From: Rachycentron canadum | Lineage: Eukaryota; Chordata; Actinopteri; Carangiformes; Rachycentridae | Direction: 5' to 3' | DNA: 64,000 nucleotides | Assembly: GCA_038496675.1 (NCBI GenBank) | Contig: CM076651.1 | Location: 20,001,133 to 20,065,132, forward strand | Shown: one piece after another, positions 49,401 to 61,478 of the stretch | Position numbering within the stretch: position 1 is the stretch's first letter | How the letters are laid out: every line of letters begins with the position of its first letter | The notes under the pieces: generated by a model | What the model saw: the letters and a program-made list of their open reading frames with translations, nothing else | Databases searched by the model: none | Told to the model about the DNA's origin: nothing | Program-made: the position numbers and the translations under genes

Positions 49401-51154
49401 CAGAATAAAACCCTTTGAGTTGTAAGTTTCATGGTGATAATAAAGGCCTCTAACTTACCAATTACAATTGTGGAGCATCCCTTTTGCGTGTTATCACCGA
49501 TATGAACGCTAACAGAAAACAGCACAAGTATTTAAACTTATAAAGAACTGGCTGGAAAACACCCACAGGAAAACTGTGGCTTCAATCCATCAATCTAAAA
49601 GTCAATGGACCAACAATTACGAGAGGTGTTGGAAGTTGCCGCAGAGAAATGGCAGCTAAATGAATCGCAACTGAGTAGCTGCCAAGCTTATTTCTGCTCT
49701 TTCTGGTCCTATCTTTGTGATTTGTGCGCACAATATTCATGTATTTAATTAGCAGCCTCCCCTCAGCTGCTGTGATCTACTGCTGACCTTTAAGAAAGAC
49801 CGTACAGTGTATTTTCCTGCTGTTCTCAACGTAACCTGCTGTGAGCAGCAGGTGTGGTGACCGGAGCAGCTAAAGCTATGTGTACAGAGTCACATTTATT
49901 TTAAAAAAACAGCTTGCAATTGCTTTTTGTAAAATATTGTTATTCATTCAGTGATCTTTCAAGTCACAATCAAGTTAGAGGAGGATTTCATACTGTCAAG
50001 TATATCAAACCTCTCAATACACAACTAGGCAATAACATTCTGGACTGGAAGCCGGTTACATTTCAACATCTTAAAGAAGTTGAATATTTCAACTTTTTTT
50101 TGAAGTCATTAAATTTGCAAACATTAAACTTATTTATAACGTTTTACGAGCCCATGCCGCCAAGACTCAGAAACATGATCAAACCTCTGAGGGCTTTTGG
50201 TTCAATTACTATGGATGCTTCTGTTGGGAATACAAAAGTGCTTGATCGCAAAACCTCCCTGACAGCCTTTCCTCACTTTCTTTCCCCTGTAACTCTGAAG
50301 TGATTACCCTTTTTCATATTTTAAGTACAGACTGATATCATTTCCTGGAAGTAATCAGTTAGGCAGCCACAAATGGCCTTGTCCCTCAACAATTAATTCT
50401 ATTTTTTTTTTTTTTTTTAATATTACATAACACATTTAATGGCAATACCCCTTTGCTTGTTGTCTTTCCGATTGGAGGTGAAAAGTGTCCTCAGGGGTGT
50501 GTGTTGTCATTAAAGGATGGTTATGATGGTCAAAGGCAATTTCAGGAAGCATAATGAAGTTGTCTATTAAAACATGAAGTGTTCATTCATGTATTTCATA
50601 AGGTTAGATAACACAGGGTATCACTAAGGGCCCACAGTGCTGGTGATCCCCTCAGTGTTTTAATATAACAGGTCTGAGTGTCTAGTGTAGGTTCACTGAT
50701 ATAGCACTGATACTGTTGTTGGGGAAAGAAAGAAGGTAGGCTAAGTGAAAATGCTGGCTGACAGTCAGGTGTGGACGGGACTCCAGAACAGCACTTAATT
50801 GGTTTTCTGCAGCCATGGTTGACTCAGGAACGCAATGGAACACATGCCCAGGGAGAAAAAGCCTTTCTTAGGGATGGGATTACAACACACAAGGGAGTGG
50901 GGGCACACTAACAACACTGCATGGCAGAAATCCTTACAATTCCCCAAAAAATGTACAATCTCTCCAGTGGAGTCCCCCAGTGCCAGGGGATTTTTCAATA
51001 TGGGTAGTCAGTATTTGTTTTTATTATTTGTCTCTGTTTTTGTTGGCTTGCAATGCAGTGTAGACGCTTTGTCACTGTTTCACTTATGCTAGCAGTGTGG
51101 CTCTTGGGACATCAGCATACTGCAGGTCTGTTGACTCACCACTTCGTTCCAAAG
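46445..51154. other. Unannotated sequence
   Basis: No gene is supported. The 129-codon frame at 49914-50303 (+) has no recognised domain. A short direct repeat AAAAGTAGATCC occurs twice at about 47335-47361. The block 47700-47940 has the texture of a conserved noncoding element, untested. Frames around 50795-51092 overlap in antisense and show no domain. Confidence 0.5.
50402..50418. repeat. Poly(T) tract, 17 bases
   Basis: Uninterrupted T run. Confidence 0.9.
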
Positions 51155-51585
51155 TAAAATCTCTCAAAAACTATTCATGGATTACCAGAAAATTTTGAAG
51201 AGACATTTCTGGCCCTCAGAGGCTCACATTGGCTCACATTGGTGACTTTTTCTGACTTTTATTTCTTAAGCTGCCACGGGGTTTACATTTTTGATCCAGA
51301 ATGAAATTTCTTTGCAAATATCAGAAGTATTAGTGTAAAATTTGGTACTGAAATGAATGCTTTCCTCATCAGGCATCATTATCAAGTCTAATTTTCAATG
51401 TTTACGATACTTTGGTTTACCTACAAAATTAATTCCCATCAGCCGCAGGTCAAGCTAAGATGGTGACCATAATAAACTGCCTTCAGCACTTCAGCACTGG
51501 CACTGTGAGCATGTTAACATTGCCGACAATAGTGTCAGGCAGCTCAAAGTGCTGCTGGCTTACAAAGCAGCTATCTTGGCTGGTT
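51155..51585 (+). repeat. Dispersed repeat, family C (longest copy)
   Basis: It starts with TCTCTCAAAAACTATTCATG and TTTTGAAGAGACATTTCTGG, and continues through ATACTTTGGTTTACC, AATTCCCATCAGCCGCAGGT, AAGCTAAGATGGTGACCATA, CACTGTGAGCATGTTAACAT and AGCTCAAAGTGCTGCTGGCT. This order follows a common teleost repeat as I recall it ('...attcccatcagcctcagct...aagatggtgaac...gtgagcatgttagcat...agctcaaagcaccgctg'). Shorter copies lie at 22953-23035, 52558-52640 and 63778-63920. A small tandem duplication (GGCTCACATT twice) lies at 51221-51241. Class not assigned. Confidence 0.75.
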
Positions 51586-51968
51586 TGGTATAATTTTCAA
51601 CTGGATTTTTACTTATAATAGCTTATCCACAAATACACCATAATATTGAGAGGAAAAAAACAGAATTGAACCACTATGCAAGTGATTTTATAACAATTTT
51701 GATTTACTACGCAGTTTCTGCAAAGGCGACGACAACTGCAGAAACAGACACAGTACACTGTGAGCATTTTCAACATGACGTGAGGTAGTTATTTAAATCA
51801 GCTTGAAAACATCCTCCTTGTAAACATCTGCAGAGAGCACTCCCAATTGTAGATGTGAAAGAACATTGTAATTGATTATGTTTAAATGTGTGTGGATCTT
51901 GATTTGGAAAGCCACGTATGATTTTGAATGGCAGCCTCATCATAATCACCAATCTCATCTTCATAGTC

Positions 51969-52001
51969 TTTTTTTTTTGTGTGTGTGTGTGTGTGTGTGT
52001 G
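51969..52001. repeat. Poly(T)-(GT)n compound simple repeat
   Basis: Ten Ts are followed by about eleven GT units, ending at GCTCATTAGG. Confidence 0.93.
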
Positions 52002-52080
52002 CTCATTAGGCACGCCTGATGAAGTTCCCAATCAATATGCAGATTAGGAGCACATCAATTTGTTTTGACTCCTCTGTCAT

Positions 52081-52094
52081 CTTTTTTTTTTTTT
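52081..52094. repeat. Short poly(T) tract
   Basis: T run of about 12-14 bases (after ATC, before CAGCACAG). Confidence 0.8.
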
Positions 52095-52557
52095 CAGCAC
52101 AGAGCGATCTTGCTGAAATGCTAGAGTGAAGATGTCAACACAACAAATGTCTATCTGCTCGGCAGTACACAGAGCGATGTGTGTTTGAGGTGCAGTTAAA
52201 GTTCATTTTACATTGGACATGGTGGGTCCAATATATATATACAGAGCTGTTGTTTTTGTGGAACAGTCTGGACTGTGCGTGAACCCTGAATTTCTCTGAC
52301 TCTTGCTTGAGTTTCTGCTGAATTTGTCCACCTCCCATCCGTTGTTGTTGTCTGAGATCAGTGACCATTTGATGTCAAATGCAGTGTAACAGCCAGGAGC
52401 ATCGTATGAGAGTTTGGGGCCCCTGAAACTAGCTGAACTATACCTCTGACACATAAATAACTACAATCACTGGAACATGTTTCAAGCCCCTTTTCCTGCT
52501 CTCAGCTTCATGAATCATTCAGACTCAAGTCCAGCAAGAAGTGGCTAAGAACAAAAT

Positions 52558-52640
52558 ATCTTGACAACCAGTCATATTGATGTTATACATTTATGGACCT
52601 CAAAGGATGATTGTTTAAGATATTTTCACTCCTGAACCCT
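52558..52640 (+). repeat. Possible dispersed repeat fragment, family C
   Basis: Reads TCTTGACAACCAGTCATATT, then ACATTTATGGACCTCAAAGG and ATGATTG. This parallels 'tcttgacaactattggatgg...acattcatggtcctcagaggatga', the middle part of family C. It lies in the same orientation as, and about 1 kb downstream of, the main copy. Confidence 0.5.
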
Positions 52641-54227
52641 TTGTCTATTACCAGCTTTTGGTTTCTTCCCTCTTGACTGTCTGCCCCACAATTTGCCCCA
52701 GCTTTGGAAAGTCAGTTCACAGGGCAAGGAGTCACTTCACTGAAGAGATTTGGTGGTTTTTGCCACTCCATGATTTCTCTCATCTCAGCCGCCCCCCACT
52801 TTCCCTCCCTGGCTCTCTGTAGTGTGGATGGAGTTGATCCCTGACAGGGAGGTCCAGTTCTTTGTACATGGGGGTTTGAGTTATTAAGGTAGAAACCACC
52901 AGCTCAGCAAACACGACGAAAGAGACGAATGAAGCCTCCTTCACACTCAGGGCTTCTCATCATCCTTAAACCACCGGAATTTACTTGCTGTCAAACGCCT
53001 TTCCCTGTGCAGCACAGACGTACTGTAGCAACAGTGTTCATAACACCTGAGCTAAAGAAGCAGTTCATGTAATCACAACGTTTATGCATCTAATGAAGAG
53101 GAAATTGGATCCTACAATAATCACTGCTTGACAAATTCCACAGCCTGAATTCCTCAGCCTGTGTGAAAACAATGCACCAATATTTCCCTGCCTGCTTGCA
53201 CCCAACTTCTCTTTTTCTTCTTTTTTCCTTGAGCAGCCTCATCTTCTGTTTGGAGGATGGTACAGTAAACATGCCCACTGATGCACAGTAACTCTTTTGG
53301 TAAGCAGAAAGTTTGCATAAAGGCTGAGTCATGTAGAACATTATGTTGTGTGAGTGCAGCGTATTCCATTAGCAAGAGCTAATTCACTGATGTTGAGATT
53401 TTTTGAGGTCAGGCCCACTTGACACCAAGAAAAATAAGGAATGATAAATGAATCTGAATTGTTTAGGAAGAGATAAAACAATGCAGTCCTATCTGGAGAC
53501 CAGGAATTGCCAGAAATACCAGAAAAAGACTTTCTAAACTGCTGAGCTAGAAACAAAGTCTGTCTGACTTTACACACAGTTAAAAAATGCACTGTTGCGA
53601 TGTTAACATTTTTCCTACTGTAGAAGGTTAATAATATGTGGTCATTCTCTCAGTAGAATCAAAAAGAAGCATTATTGCCATCAGCTGGCTACAAAAATCA
53701 TATCCAATGAGGCCATGCCATGAACCACTCTCAGCAGAGCTGTCAAACCACCTCTGAGATCTGCGCTTGAAGAAACCTGCGTCGAAAAAGCTCATGCATC
53801 TCCATTACACTCAAAATGTCAGTCTAAGATCAAGACTCTGCACTGGAGACAGATGTGAACAAGGCAGAGGCAAGGCTGAGGACAGGAGATGTTTTGGAAA
53901 ATCTAATTATGTTTCAATTAAAGCCACAATTAAGTGATAAGGATTTGTTATCTCATTATTTATTTATTTATGAAAACTAATGAAAACAATTTAGTCCACA
54001 TTCATTCAGCACAGGTTAACAAACAAGAACTATATTGGGTACTATGTTTGGGAACTGGCAATCAGAATCTGTCCCAAAATTGCGGCAGCATTGTCATTGA
54101 TGTGAATCTTTAAAGCTTTATGAAGAAAGATAGTGTTATTATGTGCAGAAATTAGGGCCAGGTAATCAGAGGGTGAGTGTGGGTCTGTTTTCATTTTGGC
54201 ACCTGATTTAGATTAGATAGAGGTTTT
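52641..54227. other. Unannotated sequence
   Basis: Contains a C-rich stretch with short T runs around 52785-52815 and a CTTTTT-type pyrimidine run at about 53205-53232. Frames at 53090-53375 on - are lysine-rich because of it. No gene is supported. Confidence 0.55.
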
Positions 54228-54546
54228 CGTCCATCCATACACTATCAATATCATTTATCCTTACGAGGTCACAGGGGACCAGGAGCCAATCCCAGCCGAC
54301 ATTGGGTGTTCACCCTGGACAGGTCGATCAGTCGACAGTCTATCACAGGGGTGACATATAGAGACAAACAACCATTTATACTCACATTCACACCTGGGGG
54401 CAATTTTAGAGTCACCACCCAGTGTGCATGTCTTTGGGATCTGGGAGGAAGCCAGAGCACCCAGAGGAACCCAAATAGGGAGAACATGCAAACTCCACAT
54501 AGAAAGGCCCTGAGCAAGGGGTTCAAACCCAGAACCTTCTTCAGTT
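54228..54546 (+). repeat. Dispersed repeat, family D (nearly full copy)
   Basis: The order of phrases is that of a very abundant teleost repeat: CCATCCATACACTATC, TTATCC, CCAGGAGCCAATCCCAGCCG, ACATTGGG, CACCCTGGACAGGTCGATCA, AGTCTATCACAGGGG, CACATTCACACCTGGGGGCA, TTTAGAGTCACC, TGCATGTCTTTGGGATCTGG, GGGAGAACATGCAAACTCCA and CATAGAAAGGCCCTGAGCAA, then GGGTTCAAACCCAGAACCTT. A 5' fragment of the same family sits at 9421-9520. Class not assigned. The overlapping open frames (79-93 codons) through it are not genes. Confidence 0.85.
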
Positions 54547-54667
54547 TCAATCTTTTGACAAAAATATACTGTATATCAGTCTAAAGCTTTGTAAGATTTG
54601 TTATTACCAAATAGACAGTGTTTCTCACCAGTCAAGAAGAAATGTGAGTTCAGCATAAAACTTTGTT

Positions 54668-54813
54668 CCCTTCCTCACTAAAAAACTCTCTCCAAAGGTG
54701 GAAACCAACACCAAATGTCTATCACTTCTTTTCTTCCACTGAAGTTAGCGCGCTAACCAGCTAGTCGCAGCCTGTCTCCTCACTTTCCCACAGGGGCTCA
54801 CTGCAGCCTCCAG
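54668..54813 (+). repeat. Dispersed repeat fragment, family A (copy 2)
   Basis: The right half (54729-54810) aligns with 3546-3629. The left half reads AAAACTCTCTCCAAAGGTGG and AAACCAACACCAAATGTC, again a phrase I recall from teleost repeats. The shared block includes CTAACCAGCTAGTCGCAGCC, TCACTTTCC and GGCTCACTGCAGCCTCC. Confidence 0.65.
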
Positions 54814-57036
54814 TCTGCCCTGAAGTCAAATTCTAGTCTCCTGATATTTGATAGATTTAGTCAACAAAAACTGAAGATATTTTAGTCTAGTTTGCATCAG
54901 TGAAATTTAATTTTTGTTCTGTACAGTTAACTTTATGACTATGCAGGATTAGTGGAAAAGACACTGTCCACGTCAGTTTGCTGCACAGTAGCACAACAGA
55001 CCCACTCTCCCCAACTCACTCATACTGCTTGAACACAACTCATTCCTGTCATTCCTGCTCACCTAACATTTCCACAGCTCCCTATTCTCTCCACTACATA
55101 GCAGCGCATGAGTGAAAAGCTAGATTATTTGTTCACTAAAATGCTGTCCACTGTCTGGGTTCAGCTTGAGAGGAGAATCTGAAATGTTCAGTAACTTTGT
55201 GATATTTCTTTAGAAAAAATCTAGAGGACATTAATCCTGGAACTCATCTTTAGCCATATCCGATAGCCACACAATAGATAGCTGCCTGATGTTACGCAGC
55301 ACTTTAAATTTGTTACGCTAGCATAATATTATAGACAGAAACAGGATGTTACTGAGGACAAGATGCTTCATATCATCAATAGTAACAAGTTAAACAGCTC
55401 TTCTTATCAATCAGAGGTATTTTGGTCAACAGAGGAAACTGTTTATAGGCTCCAGCGTGTGATCCCACAGGAACAAGCAGGTTATAAAGTAGTTCACTTG
55501 TCCATCTCATAATCCAGTTTCTCTTCACTGAAGTTAAATGTAATACTTTTTGTCATTATTTTGGTTTTCAAAGGTAATTTTATATTTAGCTTGAGTGTTG
55601 TTTTCATGTGACAAAATTGCTGTGAAGTAACATTTTTCATCTTGACAAAATGTCCACTGGTGGGTGAGGATGGATGAAGGACGAGGAGGTCAAGGACAGA
55701 GACTGGCTTGAACAAGAGGGATGACCAGAGGCTTGCATATGGTTGTGTCATGGCAAGGAACATAACACCAGGTCCAGGTCCATGTTTGTAGGTCAGAAGC
55801 CATTTGGTCTAGTTGGAGCACTAGTGAGGAATAATGACTTGGACACTGCATATGTTTAGGTGGAACTAGTGTGGACCACCTCCACGCTACACCCTTCTGA
55901 AGACAATCACTAATAATGAAAAGAAGTGGCTGGACAGCTGTTATGGAAGTTGAACATCTGTCTGTTGGCTTTAGCATTGAATCTTCTCTATCGTTGCAAA
56001 TTAGGAGAAAAGTGTAATTTGAATTTCAAGCGTAATGTAAAACTTTGCGCTTTCGTCCAATGTTTAGAAGTATTGATCAGACGTGTCTCAGGTTGTCAAT
56101 AGTCCTCACTGCTCTACAAATCCTCATTTTGGCTTTTCCTCACAGACAATAACAGCACCATTTTTCCTGTGTTGCTGACACAGAGTGAAAGCTGTAAAGC
56201 AAAGCCAGCTTCAGAACGACTTCCACCAGGAAAAACTGTCAGTGAGACATACTGGTGTGTCTCGTTTTACATGTGAAATGGTGCAAAAGAAGAGTTGGCA
56301 CATAGATTCAAGACTTTGTGCTGATTTTGTCAGAGTTCCACTCAGCCTATGTAGATCAGACATTTTGTAAAAAATGCTCTTAGTTGGAGAGAGCTTGTTC
56401 TTAACATTACTAACATTAAATACATATAGCTCTGTGCTTAGCTGAAGTCCATTAAGTGCACTACCTCAGCATCATTCAAGCTAATTTAGTATCTTGCTTG
56501 TCTAAATATGCAGAGTGGATAATAGAAATATAAACTACAAGAGGAACAGCAGAGTATGGGAGTAATGCAGAGTTCAGATCTGCTGAAGGAAAATTGAGAA
56601 AGACCATTAAGATCAAGGAGGTGTTACACACCTGTATGGAAATTTTAATGACAAAACTATCTGAGTGAGCACATATAATGTGTGTTATTATCAGTCCATA
56701 AATGAATAATAAATCGTTGCAAAGTTAAATACATTGTAAATACAAGATTTCACGAACATTTGGCTAGTAAATGGACAGAGTCGATTAGGAGGGGAGTGTT
56801 GCCATTTACACTGAAATGAAGTTATCTCTCACTATGTCCTGTGGTTGATTGGAAAATAATTTGCACATTTATGAAAAACGCCACTGTTAAGAGATCGCTT
56901 AACAATATCGGCAGACATGTTGTCTCCTTATTAATGTTAAACATCAAGAAGTGCCACAAGATGAAAACCCCCGTTAAGCCTCAAAATAGTGGAAAAAGGA
57001 ACATGTGGAGAAAAAAAGGAAAAGCTTTCCACAATA
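54814..57036. other. Unannotated sequence
   Basis: No gene is supported. Frames at 55494-55763 and 55690-55977 on - (89 and 95 codons) show no domain. The 71-codon frame at 56841-57056 runs up to the Tc1 fragment. It is uncertain whether any of it belongs to that element. Confidence 0.55.
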
Positions 57037-57440
57037 CAGGAGGACAACGATCCTAAGTATATGATGAACGCAAACAAAGAGCTTTACTGGGTAAAGAGGT
57101 GGAATACCCTGGACTGAGTGAGTCAGTCACTTGATCTCAGTCCAAGATGAACTGCATTTGACTTGCTGAAGATCAGACTAAAGGCTGAGACCCTACAACA
57201 AGCAAGAGCTGAAGTAGGCTGCAGTGAAGGCCTGGGAGCGCGTCATCAAGGAAGATACAGAGCGTCTGTTGATGTCTTATGGGTTAATGACTACATGCAG
57301 ATATTCATTGCAAAGGATTTTCCTTAAAATATAATGAACTTGCTTTTCTTCATGTATCTGTCCAATTACTTTTGAACCTTTAAACCTCGGGTGCTATGTG
57401 TTAAAAGGGTTATATCTCCTGAGATCTAGCATTTTGATTA
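57037..57440 (+). pseudogene. Tc1-type transposase pseudogene, C-terminal fragment
   Basis: The first frame reads QEDNDPKY at 57037-57060, keeping the second catalytic Asp context of Tc1 transposases. After a frameshift, SQSLDLSPR corresponds to the SQSPDLNPIE segment that carries the third catalytic residue; the E position is lost to a stop (AGATGA). The chain continues as FDLLKIRLKAE, then in another frame AAVKAWERVIKEDTERLLMS, matching the C-terminal helix region of this Tc1 subfamily. The following CAATTACTTTTGAACC resembles the subfamily's 3' noncoding end. The N-terminal domains and both inverted repeats were not found, so this is an end-truncated relic. It is a different Tc1 subfamily from the copies at 11.3 kb and 45.4 kb. 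Confidence 0.8.
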
Positions 57441-57574
57441 AGTATCCATTATTTTATTTCAGATTTAATTTGCTGAAGCATAGAGCCTGTGTCTCTCTTT
57501 AAATAATTAAATGACATCTACAGCAATTGCTTGGGTTCTGGGCTCGGATTGGGTTACTGTTTCACAATCAAAAT

Positions 57575-57640
57575 TAATGGAGCATCTTGCAGCTAAGGAG
57601 CCAGATGGTGGAGACCAAAACAGTGCTAAACAGTAATTAC
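57575..57640 (-). repeat. Dispersed repeat fragment, family B (copy 2)
   Basis: On the + strand it reads GGAGCATCTTGCAGCTAAGG, then AGCCAGATGGTGGAGACCAA and AACAGTGCTAAACAG. Its reverse complement aligns with 17025-17085. Confidence 0.6.
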
Positions 57641-60262
57641 ACATCAGAAATACAACCCTAAATAGACGGTCCTATTGCTCTGTCTCTGCTGGAAAACCGT
57701 CCACTAACAATATTAAATATGTAGTATTTTTAGCTTTTGCATAGCCCTCTGGTGGTTGTAAAAAAAATTTGTGTGTGCATGTCTGACTGTCACAGTCAAA
57801 TTTAAAAGCTGCAGAAACACACTGGGAGGTTGTTTTACTGAGAGAAAACTGACACTGACACTCAAATTGAATGCATTTGACACTGCTATCAATTTGCATG
57901 CAAGCAAAAACAATTAGAGGGAAAAACTCAATACCATGCAAAGGAAGCCCAGTGGCTCCCTCCGATCTTGTAACACTAGTCCTCATTTGACTTATTAGAC
58001 TTTCAGTTTTTCCACTTTTATTTTCTGCACTAGCAAAACAGTCTGCATTCACTGTGCATCAACAGCTATACCTCAGATTTCTGAATGTAGGCTTTCCAGT
58101 GGTTAGCTGTCTCAAGCCCAGTCCCTCCAGTGACTGTAGAGAAAAACATCTCCTCAAGCCTCCCATCAAACTGCCAGTGGAAAATAAGCCAACCCCCAAA
58201 ATGTCAAAGTAATGGAGCGTTACTGGGGTTAGTAACAGAAATGTAATTATTGAATCCCTTGCAGTACTGGTAAATAAAAGATGTAATCATAAGCCTGTAA
58301 TGCATTACTGCCCTGCTCAGTTAATTAACTTTAATATAGCAGAACCTGTTTTGCTGGGGGAAGGTTTTTTTTCTTCCCAGCCAACAATTTGGTATCACAA
58401 ACACACACACAAACAGAGGCTCACTTTTCCCCTCACTTGTTTATTATTAACATACAGATGTTTGGTTCATTTTTCAGATTTAATTCACGATACTGAATTT
58501 ATCCACCATTTAGTCTGGAGGGACAGCTTTTGGTATCAGCTTTGACACATTGATGTAGTGTGTCGCATTTCACTGAGTTTCTATTTATTTGTGATCCAAA
58601 AGGCTGCTTATGTGGTCCACTCTCCGGCCCACTCACCAAAAGAATGAATCATAATTCTTCTAGTAAACTATGACAAAGACTTTCTGTACATTCATCCAGC
58701 ATGGAAACAACATGCATCAACAAATCTGTCGGCTCTCATTATGAATCGACCACTTTGAGCATTTACCATTCGATATTCACTGATAGGGATCTGGCAAGCA
58801 TGAATGTTTACATTGCTCCGCCCCCCCCCCATGCTTCTTCTTTTGGTGAGACACAGATGGAGTGTCCTGCAAAGCTCTGTATGAAACAAAAATCCACTTG
58901 CATTGTATTTATCACCTGAAATTGTGTGAAAAAAATGACATTACCAGCTTAATGGTGACACAGAAACGCCTATAGTGCGGAGCCAATTTATTTCACAAAT
59001 TAGTTTCTTTTCGGGGCATATAATTATAGATTTGAAAGGAACAGAAGGAGAGAGGTCAGAGGTTGCTGACAGATGGTCACTTGGTGGCTTTTCATCTATA
59101 AGCCTCTTTCAATACTTTGGTAAAGACTGTTACCTCCTCATGACCCCGGTACTGTAAAGGTTGATTAATTATGCTGTGAGCCCACATAAAGAGTTCACAC
59201 CATAATTGCAGCCTAGTTGCTTTTCTCACCTTTTTGTGCTAGGGGCAAAATGGCACCATTGTTTAGAATGACATGTGTGATGTTCTATGTATCAGTGCAA
59301 ACACAGACCAATTAAGCATTTATTGCATTGCAGCTACCTTGCAATTACTGTACTTTGCTGCGCTTGCACTTTATGCACAAAGTGTTAAAGTGTGAGGAGC
59401 ACACCCAATCATCACTCTGGGATCAATTAAGTTTTTTAACCTGGGTAATGAATCCCTTGGTTATACATATTTTGCTGTGTGTTCAAAATGTCAACATTTG
59501 TTTGTTTTATAATGAGAGGTTTGGGCCAGTGCAGGGGAATCCTTTGCAGATTGTTTAATCCATTGCAGATTGAATATGGCAACACACCACAGACTGTACG
59601 TTCTACAGAGGCTTAACAGCTTGTGCATTAAAATTACTCTGCACTGAGTTCAGTCATTCTTTTTAACCCTAAAGTAGCCCATGGGCTTAAATGAATGCTG
59701 CTCTGTTATAACAGTCTTTATCTTAACAAGGACATTTAAATTTACTCTGAGCTTTCCAGTTATGTAACTGAATCCTCAGTATGCAAACCGCTTCATGTTA
59801 AATCTTGTGAAAGTTCAGAGCATTTTTCCAACATGGTTATAGTTCAGTTTTACTTGTTTTGTCTCTGGTTTCAAAAAGGTTCAAAAAGGTTCATTGTGCT
59901 CCCTCTTTTAGTTCTTGGGTAATGGAGAAGTGTTTGAGAAGGTTGATAATTTACTTGTGATGGATAGATGATAAGTAAGACTTCTGCCTCTTATAGAGGG
60001 GGTGTGCAACCCAGGTTATTTTCTGTAGCTACAAATCACAGATATGCCCTGAAAACTTTAAATGTAGACTATTGGCGTGCTACAAATTATTGATATTCCT
60101 TAAACACCTCACATGCAGGCTGTTGGTACATACTAGCTGGGTGATGCAAACCGAGCAGCCTCTAGTCCCACTCGGTTACTTCACCGTATGCACCGTAGTG
60201 TGTGGCCAAATAATAAGTGAAATAAGAGCAGAGTGAAATAAGGTATTACCTATCTATCATAA
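57641..60262. other. Unannotated sequence with a candidate regulatory block
   Basis: No gene is supported. The 126-codon - frame at 57672-58052 shows no domain. The stretch 59030-59470 is non-repetitive and rich in intact homeobox- and Sox-like words (TTGATTAATTATGC, CCATTGTTTAGAATG, CCAATTAAGCATTTATTGC), and is a candidate conserved element. A short direct repeat TTCAAAAAGG occurs twice at about 59871-59890. Confidence 0.5.
58821..58830. repeat. Poly(C) tract, 10 bases
   Basis: Ten Cs after GCTCCG. A run prone to sequencing error. Confidence 0.85.
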
Positions 60263-60281
60263 GATTGACCTAAGGTCAATC
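60263..60281. repeat. Perfect inverted repeat with AGGTCA half-sites
   Basis: GATTGACCTAAGGTCAATC has 9-base arms around a central A. The core TGACCT-A-AGGTCA places two nuclear-receptor-type half-sites as an everted repeat with a one-base spacer. A binding role is inference only. Confidence 0.6.
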
Positions 60282-60404
60282 CCAGTGATGTTTATCTGTG
60301 TGGGTGGGTAATAGAGGCATTTCAGAAACTTGATGGATGTCGATTTTGTGTTGTTGTTCTTTTGCTATTTTGCTTTCTCACAGTTTTCAATGTCTTGGTC
60401 TCGC

Positions 60405-60686
60405 TTTTTCTCTTTATTGCAATACAATCAGATCCATATACAACATCATCTAAAAAAAATTGTTAAAATTCTTTTAATTTAACTCAAAATGACATTATAA
60501 TATAAGATATTAGGCTTTTGATTTGCATTACTGTAAGCCCTTATCATCCAAATTAAAACAAAAAGGCTTGAAATAGTTCACTCTACATGCAGTGAATCCA
60601 GAAGATATTAAAGTTTCCCTTTTAAATTTTTAAATCACAAAAAAAGTTTTCTGTGATGTTCAAATTTTTTGAGATGCACCTCGTAG
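60405..60686 (+). repeat. Dispersed repeat, family E
   Basis: The order of phrases is TTTATTGCAATACAATCAGA, CCATATACAACATCATC, TTGTTAAAATTCTTTTAA, AACTCAAAATGACATTA, GGCTTTTGATTTGCATTACT, GTAAGCCCTTATCATCCAAA, GGCTTGAAATAGTTCACTCT, GCAGTGAATCCAGA, AAAGTTTCCCTTTT and TTTTTTGAGATGCACCTCG. This agrees closely with a widespread teleost repeat as I recall it, which typically ends 'attttttgagatgcacctgta'. Class not assigned. Confidence 0.78.
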
Positions 60687-61476
60687 TGCTGAATATGTTA
60701 TTGTGTCATGCCTCTAGTGGCAGACAAACACTTAAATGCTAACAAAAATGTAATGCTTAATTCTCAGTATGTGTCGAATCAACTCACTATGGGTTTGTTT
60801 GGAGACAGAGAAAATATCAGCATATGCTGCTGCCACATCCTGTTCTAGCATAGAGATTTGTGATATTTGAAGGCAAATATTTGTAACTAATAAATGAAGA
60901 ATGATGAAGAGAGTTATCCAATTTTTTTTACTTTAAATGAGTCCCTCAGAAGGACTTCTAAGATCCACGACTTAAAGACAAGACACTAAATGCTGGTTGC
61001 TCATCACCTAATCTGCCCCACCAGGTTCAAACACAACAAGAAACTCTGTGGAAAATCAATAACCCTGCCGGATGCAAGTGGAGGGTCAAGACATCACCAC
61101 TGGCTTGCTCAGTCATTCAGATCCTTCTCCAACAACAAAAGCCTATGAGCGGATGACCTTTGTGCAGCATCTCACACTCTATTTTACAACACCATCAACA
61201 AAAGTGGTGTAATGAATTCGCTTGTCACCAGCTCTTTTTTCTCATCCCTTAGGCCACTGCATGCTACCTTGCAGCAGCACTGCCTGTGTGACTGCACTTT
61301 AATAAGGCGATGGAGTCTTTGGCAGGATTAGTACATTTGGGAAATCCACAGAGGCACCAGTGATTGAGTGCCAGTGCCAACACTAAAAACCCCTGGATAA
61401 GAGTGATGGCTGATGGGTAACCGATTTGATAGAGGGCAGTGTTGCTGCATTGTTTGTTAATATCATTATGAATCAC

Positions 61477-61478
61477 TG

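Noticed and set aside
49914..50303. 129-codon plus-strand frame
   Set aside because: Ordinary composition, but no recognised family, no splice context, and a length within chance expectation for 64 kb in six frames.
54228..54546. GGGTTCAAACCCAGAACC as a possible tRNA T-arm or gene end
   Set aside because: It is the normal end of the family D dispersed repeat. No cloverleaf or anticodon arm could be built.
57672..58052. 126-codon minus-strand frame
   Set aside because: No domain, no homolog recognised, and adjacent to repeat debris.
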